DNA of 64,000 bases from assembly GCA_963930775.1 (NCBI GenBank), contig OZ005689.1:28098044-28162043 (forward strand). Direction: 5' to 3'. This document shows, in pieces, positions 21,505 to 33,476 of this stretch. This DNA comes from Cliona cf. orientalis. Lineage: Eukaryota; Porifera; Demospongiae; Clionaida; Clionaidae. The notes under the pieces were generated by a model that saw only the letters and a list, made by a program, of their open reading frames with translations, searched no databases and was not told the DNA's origin. The stretch's first letter is position 1; every line of letters begins with the position of its first letter. A program made the position numbers and the translations under genes.

Positions 21505-21508
21505 AAAT

Positions 21509-21689
21509 GTTAGAGTTCTCTCTCGGATGCAAGCGGATTCAACGACATGCTTCACAACAAATTTAGCACGCCATTTTCAAATTATTATCAAACTTTATTC
21601 TAAATTAACGTACAAAAAAATCGAAATGCATGATGTAATGAATAATACAATAACAATAAGCATATGCATGATACATCAACCAATGAACA
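21509..21689 (-). repeat. 5' LTR of BEL/Pao element
   Basis: 181 bp, matching the other LTR apart from the 20-bp deletion. On the minus strand it lies upstream of the primer-binding site and gag-pol start, so it should carry the element's promoter. Confidence 0.88.
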
Positions 21690-22150
21690 CCATTTTTACA
21701 GAAACTTCCACTGAGATAAGTAGCATGGAGGTAGCTCAATGCCTTCAGTCTGTGGCTGTTGTGGACCGACCAGCTATTTACACAGATACTTCCACCAAAA
21801 TAAGTAACATGGAGATAGCTCTGTGACTGTAGTAGTCTGTGACTGTCGTGGACCGACAAGCCACTTTTACAAGTACTTAAAATACAATAAGTTGCATGGT
21901 AATGGCTCTGTGGCTGCAGTCTGTAACTGTGTGGACTGACAAGCCATGTACACAGATACTTCCACCAGAATAAGTAGCATGGAGGTAACTCTGTGCCTTC
22001 AGTCTGTGACTGTCATTAACCGTCAAGCTACTTTCATAGATACTTCTATCAGAATAAGTAGCTATGTAGGTAGCTCTGTGTCTTTAGTCTATGATGTTTG
22101 TGGACTGACTTGCCACTTTCACAAGTACTTCCACCACAATAAGTTGCATG
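21690..22150 (+). repeat. 84-bp satellite, block 2 (forward)
   Basis: Directly abuts the retrotransposon and resumes the interrupted unit (ccatttttacagaaacttcc). About five forward units follow, then the sequence leaves the satellite at gttgcatggtgcacgctgtg. Confidence 0.85.
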
Positions 22151-22352
22151 GTGCACGCTGTGATCGGAAATTTATTAGAAATAGAAGTATTAGAAGTACA
22201 ACAGACTACAGTAATCAGCATGTTTGTTATTTGGGTTTGGAGAGAGATAAGTTGCATGGTGCACGCTGTGATCGGAAATTTATTAGAAATAGTTAGAAGT
22301 ATTAGAAGTACAACAGACTACAGTAATCAGCATGTTTGTTATTTCTTGTTCA
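22142..22352 (+). repeat. ~108-bp direct tandem duplication
   Basis: Two copies of a segment starting gttgcatggtgcacgctgtg and ending cagcatgtttgttat lie back to back, almost identical. The word ttcttgttcattctctgatg then recurs at about 22347 and 22496, before each of the two following microsatellites, so the duplication was extended. Confidence 0.75.
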
Positions 22353-22367
22353 TTCTCTGATGATTGA

Positions 22368-22594
<227 letters not shown>

Positions 22595-22599
22595 CGATA

Positions 22600-23340
22600 C
22601 AGTTCTGCTATTGTAGTTCATTGTCAGCATTCCCACTGCACACACTTACTTACCACAGATACCCACCCCAATCACCTCCTCCTCCCCCACCTCCCACACC
22701 TACCTCCACCCCAACACCAACACCCCAGTAAGTTCATTCATTTATTGAGTGAAATATTACTGTATCACTTAATTCCTGTTGCTCACGGGACCAGTGAGAC
22801 TCCTGTTGCTCATCGGACAAGAGCAGTAAGTGAGACTTACTTGCATAATATTTGGCTGTATCCCTAGCGTTATAGTAATATGGTTGACATAGGGTACCAG
22901 TCCAACCCACTGCACTCATTCAATTGATAAATCCTCACTGCTAATATTTATAGCAACCAGTCACCAGTCCAGTCACTGATAATGGCTTCATCGTAAGTGC
23001 AATGCAATCATTTCCTCACAATCATTAATTATTGCACACTGTCAATGCAGGCATTCGTTCATTCCAGCCATCTCAGTCACTGTATATAAACTCTTACTAG
23101 TACCATTATTTTGCATACCCTATTTCACCAATGAACTTGTACACTTTTCGATCGTATTAACAGTTACTAATAGCTTACTTTTGTTTGTAACTTGCAACAG
23201 ACTTTGGAGTGAACTGCGTAACAAGAATATAATATATATATTGGGAAACAAAACTTTAACAAAAACTCACTACTTTATGTAAAGAATCCATGTTTCATGT
23301 TCCACGTGATAGTCATATGATACTGACACTAGCTTGATTG
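22600..23340. other. Intergenic, nothing recognised
   Basis: A C-rich stretch lies at about 22660-22725. The remainder is A/T-rich with no exon signal. Confidence 0.4.
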
Positions 23341-23400
23341 TAGTCTCGTGCCCAGACCCCACAGGTTTACTTCTTCTCCTACTGCTACTCCTCCTTGTCC
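23341..23400 (+). mobile_element. Solo terminus of the 9-bp-TSD TIR family
   Basis: tagtctcgtgcccagacccc matches the family terminus at 49900 and, less closely, 35894. There is no partner end. Confidence 0.4.
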
Positions 23401-23538
23401 CCCCTCTCCTTTACCTAAATTTATCTTTCAAGGAATTAGTAACTGTAATTTTATTGTTTACTTATAAAAAAATTCTAATTAAAATATATAATGTACTATT
23501 ATCCTAAAATTTATCCGGTGTGTAAACGCGTTGGGATA

Positions 23539-26500
23539 ATTAAATTTGCCACACATACCACATGGACCAACAAGCCACTTTTGAAAATACTTCCACCGAA
23601 TTATGTAGCATGGAAGTAGCTCTGTGCCTTAAGTCTGTAACTGTGTGGACCGACAAGCCACTTACTGATACTTCCATCGGAATAAGTAGCATGGTGATAG
23701 CCACTTTAAGAGATACTTCCACTAGAATAAGTAGCATGGTGATAGCTCTGTGCCTGCAGTCTGTGGCTGTCGTGGACTGGTAAGCCACTTTCACAGGTAC
23801 TTCCCTCAGAATAAGTAGCTCTGTGCTGCAGTCTGTGGCTGTCGTCGACCGACAAGCCACTTTTACAGATACTTCTACTGAGATAAGTAGCATGTAGATA
23901 CCTCTGTGCCTTCAGTCTGTGACTGTTGTGTACCGACAAGCCACTTTTATAAGTACTTTCACCAAAACAAGTAGCATGGTAATGGCTCTGTGGTTGCAAT
24001 ACTACTTATCTCAGTGGAAGTATCTGTAAAAGTGGCTTGTCAGTCCACTACAGCCACAGAGCTATCACCATGAAATTGGCTTGTCGGTCCACGATAGTCA
24101 CAGCGACATCACCATGCAACTTATTATGTGGAAGTACTTATGAAAGTGGCTTGTCGGTCCATGATTGCAACAGACTGCAGGCACAGTTATCACCATGCTA
24201 CTTATTCTGGTAGAAGTATCTGTAAAACTATTTATTCTGGTGGAAGTGTTAAAGTGGCTTGGCGGTCCACGAGAGCCAAGACTGCAGGTACAGAGCTATC
24301 ACTATGCTACTTATTCTAGTGGAAGTATCTGTGAAAGTGGCTTGTCGGTCCACGACAGCCACAGACTTAAGGCACAGAGCTACTTCCATGCCACATAATT
24401 CGGTGGAAGTATTATCAAAAGTGGCTTGTTGGTCCACAACAGTCACAGACTGCAGCCACAGAGTCATCACCATGCAACTTATTGTGGGGGAAGTACTTGT
24501 GAAAGTTGCTTGTCGGTCCACGACAGTCACAGACTGAAGGCACAGAGCTATCTCCATGCTACTTATTCTGGTGGAAGTATCTGTGTGAGTGGCTTGTTGG
24601 TTACAGACTGCAGCCACAGCCCACAAGCCACTCACACATGTACATAGCTACTTATCCTGGTGGTAGTACCTGTGAAAGTGGCTTGTCCTCCATGCTACTT
24701 ATTCTGGCAAAAGTGGCTTGTCGGTCCACACAGGTAAAAACTGCAGCCACAGAGTCATCATCATGCTACTTATCCTGGTGGAAGTATCTGTGAAAGTGGC
24801 TTGTCGGTCCACGAGTGTCACAGACTGCAGCCACAGAGCCATTATCATGCAACTCTTTTTGGTAGAAGTATCTGTGTAAGTGGCTTGTCGGTCCAGGAAG
24901 GCACAGACTGCAGCACAGAGCTACTTATCCTAGTGGATGTGCCTGTGTAAGTGGCTTGTCGGTCCATGACAGCCACAGACTGAAGGCACAGTGATACTTA
25001 TTTCAGTGGAAGTATCTGTGTAAGTGACTTGTCGGTCCACACATGCAGCCACAGAACTATCACAATGCTACTTATCCCAGTGGAGGTACCTGTGAAAGTG
25101 GCTTATTGGTCCACGAAAGTCAAACATTGAAAAAACAGAGCTACTTCTATGTTACTTATCTCAGTAGAAGCTCTTGGGAAAATGGCTTGTCGGTCCGCAA
25201 CAGTCACAGACCGCAGCCACATAACCATCACTTGTCGGTCCACAATAGCAACAGACAGCAGGCACAGAGCTATCACCATGCTACTTCCTCTAGTGGAAGT
25301 ATCTCTTAAAGTGGCTTGTCGGTCCACAGAGTTACAGACTGTAGCCACAGAGCCATCACCATGCTAATTATCCTGGTGGAAGTACCTGTGAAAGTAGCTT
25401 GTCCGTCCACGACAGTCACAGACTGTAGCCCCAAAACCATTACCATGCTACTTATTCTGGTGAAAGTATTTGTGTAAGTGGCTTGTTGGTCCACACAGTT
25501 ACAGACTGCAGCCACAGAGCTATCCCCATGCTACTTATCTCAGTAGAAAAGTCTGTAAAAGTGGCTTGTCAATCCACGACAGCCACAGACTGAAGGCACA
25601 GAGCTACCTCCATGCTACTTATTCCGATGGAAGTATCAGTAAGTGGCTTGTCGGTCCACACAGTTACGGACTGCAGCCACAGAGCCATTACCATGCTACT
25701 TATTCTGGTGAAAGTATTTGTGAAAAAGGCTTTTTGGTCTACCGCAGTCACAGATTGAAGGCACAGAGCTATCTACATGCTACTTATCTCAGTAGAAGAG
25801 TCTGTAAAAGTGGCTTGTCGGTCCACAACAGCTACACAGTGAAGGCACTACTTATCCCATTGGAAGTATCTGTGAAAGTGGCTTGTCGGTCCATGACAGC
25901 CACAGACTTAAGGCACAGAGCTACTTCCATGCTACATAATTCGGTGGAAGTATATTCAAAAGTGGCTTGTTGGTCCACAACAGTCACAGACTGCAGCCAC
26001 AGAGTCATCACCATGCAACTTATTGTGGGGGAAGTACTTGTGAAAGTTGCTTGTCGGTCCACGACAGTCACAGACTGCAGCCACAGAGCCATTACCATGC
26101 AACTTATTGTGAAGGAAGTATATGTGAAAGTGGCTTGTTAGTCAACCACAGCAACAGACTGCGGGCACAGAGCTATCACCATGCTACTTATTCTGGTGGA
26201 AGTGTCTGTAAAAGTGGCTCGTTGTCCACAACAGCCACACACTGAAGGCACATAGCCATCACCATGGTCCTGGTGGAAGTATCTGTGAATGTAGCTTATC
26301 GGTCCACAACAGCCACAGACTGAAGGCACAGAGCCATCACCATGGTACTTATCCTGGTGGACGTACCTGTAAAAGTGACTTACTGGTCCACGACAGTCAC
26401 AGATTGCAGCCACAGAGCCACATTCAGCTAATTTTTCTTTCACCAGAATAATTAGCATGGAGGTAGCTCTGTGCCTTCAGTCTGTGGCTGTCGTGGACCG

Positions 26501-27610
26501 ACAAGCCACTTTTACAGATACTTCCACTGAGATAAGTAGCATGGATGTAGCTCTGTGCCTTTAGTCTGTGGCTGTCGTAGACCGACAAGCCAAATTCACA
26601 GATACTTACACCAGAATAAGTAGCATAAAGATAGCTCTGTGTCTTCAGTCTGTGACTGTCTTGAACTGACAAACCACTTTCACAAGCACTTCCACCACAA
26701 TAATTTGCATGGTGATGGCTCTGTGGCTGCAGTCTGTGACTATCGTGGACCGACAAGCCACGTTTACAGGTACATGCTACTTATCTCAGTAAAAAAAGTC
26801 TGTAAAAGTGGCTTGTCGGTCCACACAGGTACAAACTGTAGCCACAGAGTCATCACCATGCTACTTATCCTGGTGGAAGTACCTGTGAAAGTGGCTTATC
26901 GGTCCACAAGTGTCGCAGACTGCAGCCACAGAGCCATCACCATGCAACTCTTTTTGGTAGAAGTATCTGTGTAAGTGGTTTGTCGGTCCAGGAAGACACA
27001 GACTGCAGCACAGAGCTACTTATCCTAGTTGATGTACCTGTGAAAGTGGCTTACTGGTCCGCGACAGTCACAGACTGCAGCCACAAAGCCATTACCATGC
27101 TAGTTATCCTAATGGAAGTACCTGTAAACGTGGATCATCGGTGCACGATAGTCACAGACTGCAGCTACAGAGCCATCACTATGTAACTTATTGTGGTGGA
27201 AGTATTTATGAAATCAGCTTGTCAGTCCACGATAGTCACAGACTGCAGCCACAAAGCCATCACCATGCAACTTATTTTGGTGGAAATAATTGTGATGGCT
27301 TTGTGGCTGCAGTCTGTGACTATTGTGGACCAACAAACCCTTTTCACAGGTACTTCCACCAGGATAAGTGGCATGGTGATGGCTATGTGGCTGCAGTCTG
27401 TGGCTATCGTGGACCAACAAGCCATTTTTACAGAACCTTCCACTGAGATAAGTAGCATGGAGGTGGCTCAGTGCCTTCAGTCTGTGGCTGTCGTGGACCG
27501 ATAAGCTATTTACACAGATACTTCCACCAAAATAAGATTAACATGGAGATGGCTCTACCATGCAACTTCTGGTGGAGGAAGTACTTGTGAAAGTGGCTAG
27601 ACTGCAGGCA
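23539..27610. repeat. 84-bp satellite, block 3 (largest)
   Basis: Forward units from 23539 to about 23995, reverse to about 26430, forward to about 26770, reverse to about 27290, forward to about 27560, then a reverse stub. The 84-bp period is exact in places (gtggcttgt at 24337 and 24421). The left edge duplicates that of block 1 over about 90 bp. Long chance frames run through it because 84 is divisible by three. Confidence 0.92.
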
Positions 27611-27815
27611 CAGACAGATGATGTGTCCAAATGTCCATACAGGTATCAACCAGTAAGTTCACTGTAGGATACGGTGAGCTTTTCGTCCATTATCTTTAGG
27701 GTGGGAGGACTCATCAGCTGGTCCCACATCATGCAACAGTACGTTCACTGTATGATACAGTGAGAATGAGCAAATACAATGTAGAAGTTATGGATTGTAT
27801 AGTAATATAAGGACT
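27611..27815. repeat. Non-satellite insert, inverted copy of 15.44 kb fragment
   Basis: 27701-27727 is the reverse complement of 15439-15465. The words tcactgta.gata.ggtgag occur twice within this insert. It separates satellite blocks 3 and 4. Confidence 0.55.
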
Positions 27816-29325
27816 GAAGGCATAGATACTTGCACCAGAATAAGTAGCATGGTAATAATAAAGACACAGAGCTACCTACATAGCTACTTATTCTGATAGA
27901 AGTATCTGTGAAAGTAGCTTGACGGTTAATGACAGTCACAGACTGAAGGCACAGCCACCAGAATAAGTAGCTCTGTGCTGCAGTCTGTGGACAGACAAGC
28001 CACTTTCACAGATACTTCCACCAGAATAAGTAGCATGGGGATAGCTCTGTGCCTTCAGTCTGTGACTGTCGTGGACTGACAAGCCACTTTCACAAGCACT
28101 TCCACCACAATAAGTTGCATGATGTTAGCTCTGTGCCATCACTCTGTGGCTGTCATGGCCGACAAGCCACATTCACAGATACTGCCACCTGGATAAGTAG
28201 CATGGAGATAGCCCTGTTCCTTCAGTCTGTGGCGGTCGTGGACCGACAAGCCACTTTTACAGATACTTCCACAAGAATAAGTTGCATGGAGATGCAACTT
28301 ATTCTGTGTCTTCAGTCTGTGACTGTTGTGGACTGAGAAGCCACTTTCACAAGTACTTCTACAACAATAAGATTCATGGTGATGGTTCAGTACTTCAACT
28401 GAGATAAGTAGCATGGAGGTAGCTCAGTGCCTTCAGTCAGTGGCTGTTGTGGACCGACAAGCCACTTTCACAAGTACTTCTACCAAAATAAGTTGCAAGT
28501 GATGGTTATGTGGCTGCGGTCTGTGACTGTCGTGGACCAAAAAGCCGTTTTCACAGGTACTTCTACCAAAATAAGTTGCAAGTGATGGTTATGTGGCTGC
28601 GGTCTGTGACTGTTGTGGACCAAAAAGCCGTTTTCACAGGTACTTCAACTGAGATAAGTACTGTCGTGGACTGACAAGCCACTTTCACAAGTACTTCCAC
28701 CACAATAAGTTGCATGATGTTAGCTCTGTGCCATCACTCTGTGGCTGTCATGGCCGACAAGCCACATTCACAGATACTGCCACCTGGATAAGTAGCATGG
28801 AGATACCATGCTACTTATTCTGGTGAAAGTATTTGTGAAAAAAGGCTTTTTGGTCTACCGCAGTCGGCACAGAGCTATCTACATGCTACTTATCTCAGTA
28901 GAAGAGTGTGTAAAAGTGGCTTGTCGGTCCACAACAGCTACAGAGTGAAGGCACAGAGCTATCTCAATGCTACTTATCCTGGCGAAAGTATGGGTTTGGG
29001 TTTGGGTTTGAGTTGTCGGTCCACGAGTGTCACCGACTGCAGCCACAGATTTTTCCACCGAGATAAGTAGCATGGAGATAGCTCTGTGCCTTCAGTCTGT
29101 GACTGTCGTGGACTGACAAGCCATTTTCACAAGTACTTCCACCAGGATAAGTTGCATGGTGATGGCTCTGTGGCTGCAGTCTGTGACTGTCGTGGACCGA
29201 CAAGCCAAGCCACTTTCACAATTACTTCCCCTTGATTAAGTGACAGACTGTGGCCACAGAGCTATCACCATTCTACTTATTCTGGTGGAAGTATCTGTGA
29301 AAGTGGCTTGTTGGTCCACAACAGC
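27816..29325. repeat. 84-bp satellite, block 4
   Basis: Orientation switches again (forward about 27820-27850, reverse to about 27950, forward to about 28800, reverse to about 29030, forward to about 29235, reverse to the end). Partial units and a local direct duplication (aagttgcaagtgatggttat, near 28490 and 28570) mark recent slippage. A (gggttt)3 stretch occurs at about 28988. Confidence 0.88.
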
Positions 29326-29449
29326 CAATAATTATTGTTGTATATACAATTAGTCTGGGGGACAGGGAAAGCAAAATATAGAAGTGAATTAGAAGTGCTA
29401 TAAGAAGCACTGGAAGTAGACAAATGCACAATGCACACTAGTATTGAGT
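29326..29449. other. Short spacer after satellite
   Basis: A/T-rich sequence between the satellite end and the stop codon of the minus-strand NTPase-nuclease gene; it should hold the 3' untranslated region. Confidence 0.3.
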
Positions 29450-30869
29450 TCAAGGTTTCACTTCTTTCTGCAGTTGTAGCAGGAGATTCCCAGCAAGAGA
29501 GTTACGATCAACAAATCCATACCGGTACTCTGGTGCTGCTACTTTCCTACTTCTTAGTTCCCTTTCCTGTAGTTCAGAGATAAAATCCATGTCACTGGGT
29601 TGCTTCAATTCTACTGGTGAGGCATAAATAAACACCACATGATCTGGTTTAACCTCGTCACCGCCCTTCTTTGCCATATCACGATAAAATTCTGCTATGG
29701 ATAAATCAGTTTCAGAAGCATGTTCTTTTTCTGGATTAATTACAACATCTCTGATTTCTAAAGCTTTACTCTTGTGAACTACATAGCTGCTGAGAGAAAC
29801 TTGCACCAGTAAAAGATACTTCTCCGTCGTGCTACCTTCAGTATCACTGGTAAGACACACAGCATCAATTGCACGATGGCCCGGACGAAGATGATGCAAG
29901 CAAGAAGCTGACAACTGTATTAGAGCAGTCTCACACTGATCGGGCATTGTTGAAACATTGAATGTGAACTTCTTTGAGCCACTTTTACTTATAGTCGTAA
30001 CACTCAGTTCACGAAGCATATCACAATGGAGGAATTCTTGCTCAAACATAAGTCCTTGCACAATTGCAGATGAGGCAAGACACTCATATGATGGTTTTTT
30101 GAAACAGGATACACAATTCTTTACGAAGGTTTCATACAACATAGGAAAAACAAGTTTCAAAAAAAAAATCTATCATCTTCTTTTGCTATAACTGTCAAGT
30201 ACTCAAGAGCCACATATGATGTTGTATAATCGTCCATTTTATTCTGTGGAATAGGATATTCTTGCATGGCATGAATCAGCCATGTGTGACAATTTTCTAA
30301 TGTGTCATTATACAGCTTGTCATTCATTACTCGTATCAAATTTTCAGTGATGTTCAGCAATTGAACGTAGACCAGCTGCCGGCCTTGTGATATGCGTCTT
30401 TTAATTCCACATGCCATGTAATAATAACTTAGCAAAAGAGGATTTCCATTTGTAGTTTCACACAAGGTTTTGTTCCATAACGACTGTTCCTCACCATGCT
30501 TTGCAGCACTGATCGTACGAATGTAAGCTATTGTTTCCTCAAGTGAGAAATTGTTTGATTGAATCACGTGAAAGTAGATCTGTAATTGCAAAATACGCTC
30601 TTTTGACTGTTTCCCTTCTGAAGTAGACCCACGATACTGCCAGCCTGCACCACTGGTTGAAGCAACTATTACGTACCACTCCTTCTGGACTGCAATCTGT
30701 ATTTGTTGTAAAAGTTGAAGGATCCTTTTATCTTCAGCATTTCTAAGGTCTCCCATGTCAACCAACAGAAAGCACTTTCGATCTTTAAATACAGTGCTAC
30801 GTAAAGAGAGAATGTACCGTACAAGTTTGTCATCGTCAAGTAGATCCTTCCTCTCACCGTTGATATTCA
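29450..30869 (-). CDS. NTPase-nuclease gene, exon 3 (Crinkler/RHS-like), one frameshift
   Basis: Acceptor ttcctccacag borders the exon at 30869, and its phase fits exon 2. The first 237 codons continue the NTPase, with Walker B CFLLVDMGD (~residue 160). At a run of ten T (30159-30168 on the coding strand) the frame ends in TGA; the remaining 236 codons lie in the adjacent frame and close at 29450. The last part has a restriction-endonuclease-fold pattern: FEQEFL, then GHRAIDAV, LLLVQVSLS and HKSK (about 400, 458, 479, 488). NTPase plus such a nuclease is the plan of Crinkler effectors and trypanosome RHS proteins; that kinship is inference. The homopolymer site makes an assembly indel as likely as real inactivation. 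The whole protein would be about 595 residues. Confidence 0.7.
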
Positions 30870-30899
30870 CTGTGGAGGAAGAATGTGAAAGGACAAAAT

Positions 30900-30908
30900 A
30901 GTACTAAT
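30900..30908. other. 9-bp target-site duplication (left)
   Basis: agtactaat, repeated exactly at 35244-35252 on the far side of the TIR transposon. Confidence 0.85.
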
Positions 30909-31081
30909 TAGCCTCGTACCCAGGCCCTTTGAGGGGGAGGAGGAAAAAGGGCCTGGTACACACCGTACGCGCATGCGCGAAATTTACGGAGCATTTTCTA
31001 GTATAATTCACCGGATATTGTCGCTACCACGTGGTCGGACGTGTATGGACAACGTATATTTTAAATCATAAAAAAAACAAA

Positions 31082-31798
31082 ATGGCTGCAAGAATTCGTG
31101 TCTCTGTCTTAGAGGGCCCCTTCACTGTTCTAAGTGAAGTTGGTGTCCCCTTGCCAGTATGCATTAGCATGCAAAGCAAAGGTCTTCAACTGGACAAAGC
31201 TCTGTGGACAGCTAGGCAATCAAATGGTGGCTTTTCTGTGACCTTCTTTTGGCCAGCCCTTGAATCCAATTCTGCTCGGGACTTGACTCGTGACACTGCT
31301 GTGAAGAAGAAGAAGAAGAAGAAGAGGAGGAGAAGACATAAGAAAAGGAAGGTTAGACAACAACATAAATCAGCAGAGGCTCAACACCTAAGTGGAGACC
31401 CTCAGGGGAACCAGAGTGATCCTGCTACCTTATCAACTCCAATTTTTGCCCACCAATGTAATCCTGGCACAGTAGCTGCAGTGAAAGAGCCTGTGGATCT
31501 AACAGCTTGTGAAAATGTTGTTTATGAGAAGAAAGATGAAGTGCCTGGTGTGAATTACACCTTAAATGGAAGTGAAACTTGGACTCCAGTTGTAAAGAGG
31601 AAGAGACGTCGTTCTAGTGCCAGCTCCACAGGTGCTAGTAGCAGTAGCTCTGAGCTAGATGTGTCGTGCAGCAGAAAGGTCCAGTACCAAGAGCGCAATG
31701 GTGCCCCTGGTCTCTCTATACATCGCAGAAATGTTAAGTGGACTCCTGTGATTCCAAGTCCTGTTGCATCAAGGACCAGAAGCAGAACTAAGGACTAA
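31082..31798 (+). CDS. Unknown basic protein carried by TIR transposon, 239 aa
   Basis: Frame from ATG at 31082 (context aaaatggctgc) to TAA; an earlier in-frame ATG at 31031 would add 17 residues. An ordered N-terminal part (VSVLEGPFTVLSEVGVPL, then FSVTFFWPALES) is followed by a very basic stretch of lysines and arginines (~75-95), which looks like a nuclear or nucleic-acid-binding segment, a Ser-rich part and a tail ending RTRSRTKD. Two WTPV motifs (ETWTPVVKRK and VKWTPVIPSP) may be an internal repeat. I recognise no family and no transposase catalytic motif. It could be an accessory transposon protein or a captured host gene. Confidence 0.5.
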   Translation: MAARIRVSVLEGPFTVLSEVGVPLPVCISMQSKGLQLDKALWTARQSNGGFSVTFFWPALESNSARDLTRDTAVKKKKKKKRRRRHKKRKVRQQHKSAEAQHLSGDPQGNQSDPATLSTPIFAHQCNPGTVAAVKEPVDLTACENVVYEKKDEVPGVNYTLNGSETWTPVVKRKRRRSSASSTGASSSSSELDVSCSRKVQYQERNGAPGLSIHRRNVKWTPVIPSPVASRTRSRTKD

Positions 31799-31933
31799 CG
31801 TATAGCTAGCTAGTGATTTTCTGAGACTATATTCAATGTATGTTTGATGTGTTGTACATGGGTGCACTTGAGATTAGCCAATGGCTATTTGTGCATCCAA
31901 GCCGTGTGGCTAAATTATCATAGAAAAAATTAA

Positions 31934-32352
31934 ACACTAAGTAGAAAAAAAAAGCAAATTTAAATAATTAAATAATTAAATAATTAAATAATCTAATTCA
32001 TGGGGGGTTTGGGAGTACTTGGGGGGATAATTTTTACATGAGCATGCAGAATGAGTCAAAACTAGAATTTTGATGGCAGGGAATTTTGATTCACACTTTA
32101 GAATTAAAGTTACGGCCCTTTGAAGTTTTCCCATATGTTTGTATAGGGAAGCCATGCGTTTGCAATGTTTTCCGCCCACGCGCTACGTGAAAAACGGGGA
32201 ATCCCCGTTAGGCACGCGCACACAAACGTAACGACCTTTACCTACTTTGGTCAATATTGAAGTATAGGGTGCCTGCTTGCATTGTATGGCTCTACTAAGC
32301 ATCCAGCTCAACTATGTGGCGGTTTTGGACAGTTTTTTTTTCTGCTTAGTGT
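31934..32352. mobile_element. AAGTAG-family MITE, copy 1
   Basis: Bordered by acactaagtagaaaaaa and ttttttctgcttagtgt. Internal landmarks: ttcatggggggtttgggag, aattaaagttacggcccttt, gaagccatgcgtttgcaatg and catccagctcaactatgtgg. Confidence 0.75.
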
Positions 32353-32392
32353 TCTGGTCTCCTTGTTCCCCTTGAAATTACACACTAATTAC

Positions 32393-32761
32393 ACACTAAG
32401 TAGAAAAAAAAAAAGATTTCCATTATTGGGACTCTGGGGAGCGGTTGGGACCGTAAGTTTTATATGGGCACGCAGAATGGCTCAAATTACGAACTTTGAT
32501 CGAGAGACTTTTTTGATTCACACCCTAGAATTAAAGTTATGGCTCTTTGAAGTTTGTATAGGAAGCCATTCACTTGCAATGTTTGCCAAAAAAATTTTAC
32601 GGGCACGCGAAAAAAAATTTACGGGCGCGCGGCGTACGTTGACGACCCTTTACCGAACATCGTGCATATTGCTGTTTGGGTGCCTGCTTGCATTGTATGG
32701 CTCTACTATGCATCCAGCTCGACTGTGTGGTGGTTTTCGGACCATTTTTTCTGCTTAGTGT
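32393..32761. mobile_element. AAGTAG-family MITE, copy 2
   Basis: Same borders and landmarks as copy 1, more diverged in the middle (aaaaaaattttacgggcacg and a near repeat of it). An extra acacactaa precedes the left end. Confidence 0.75.
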
Positions 32762-33476
32762 ATCCAGAGACTTGCTGAATGGATGAAGAATCAGCCACAA
32801 CAGTAACTGTCCCGTTTTTGCTGAAAGGTATGTGGGGGTAATACAGCTATAATTCAAGTTTCATTTAATACGCTCTATTAGGAGCATAGATGGCCTTGTT
32901 TCCGATTGTATGGGCATCCAGCTCAACTATATGGTGGTTTCTGGACAATTTTTTACAGTAATACTCGGGATGACTATAATAATAATATATTATTATACTG
33001 TAGTGTGTGAATATTATATACATGCATGTTTCTAATTATGTGTCACTTTTATCTGCTTAGTGTGCATGGTAGCTCCTTAGATGATTTCCAACAAGCTCTA
33101 ACTGCACCGCAGGCGCAGTTAGAGCGGGTGGAAATCATCTCAGGTACTTGGTATTGTTACTATGGTATACCAATGCTAAATCGTACAGGCACTGTACACT
33201 GATTAAATTATTGTGGGCTAGGGTAGCTGTTTTGAACATGACTTGACTATGGATGCTCTACTGAAGAATGTTTTTAGTGACATTAGATGTTGTTACCATA
33301 GTGATATATACCAAATGCAGATAAAGTATTGCAGTGTATGTATCTACATGGTAACGATCAACATAAAGTAAGCCTAAGTGCATATTAATTTGTGCGAACC
33401 TATACAATGCAGGTACATATACTACTTATGTGCCGCAGTTTTTTTTTTCTGCTTAGTGTGCACGGTAGCTTGTTAA
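32762..33476. other. Transposon interior with family fragments and a hairpin
   Basis: Contains isolated AAGTAG-family right ends at about 33049-33062 and 33440-33459. An imperfect hairpin lies at about 33076-33140 with arms gatgatttcca / tggaaatcatc and gctctaactgc / gcagttagagc. No coding frame. Confidence 0.45.

Larger units (their letters stand above)
15624..21689 (-). mobile_element. Complete BEL/Pao LTR retrotransposon
   Basis: The 6.07-kb element has two LTRs (15624-15824 and 21509-21689), a 5-bp ccatt target-site duplication and one uninterrupted 1815-codon gag-pol frame on the minus strand. On the coding strand the LTRs begin TGTTCATTGG and end CTCTAACA. They differ visibly only by a 20-bp indel, which implies a young insertion. 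The insertion point is inside an 84-bp satellite unit (after gacaagccatt), so the satellite is older than the element. No envelope-like frame is present. Confidence 0.93.

Noticed and set aside
23539-27610. 84-bp satellite as a C2H2 zinc-finger array (28 codons per unit)
   Set aside because: The period fits, but no frame has the CxxC...HxxxH plus TGEKP pattern, frames break often and orientation flips.
23539-27610. CRISPR-like array
   Set aside because: Units are contiguous satellite without unique spacers, in a eukaryotic context.
28985-29012. (gggttt)3 as interstitial telomere
   Set aside because: Too short and inside a satellite unit; the gttagggttagg at 36571 is likewise only two units.
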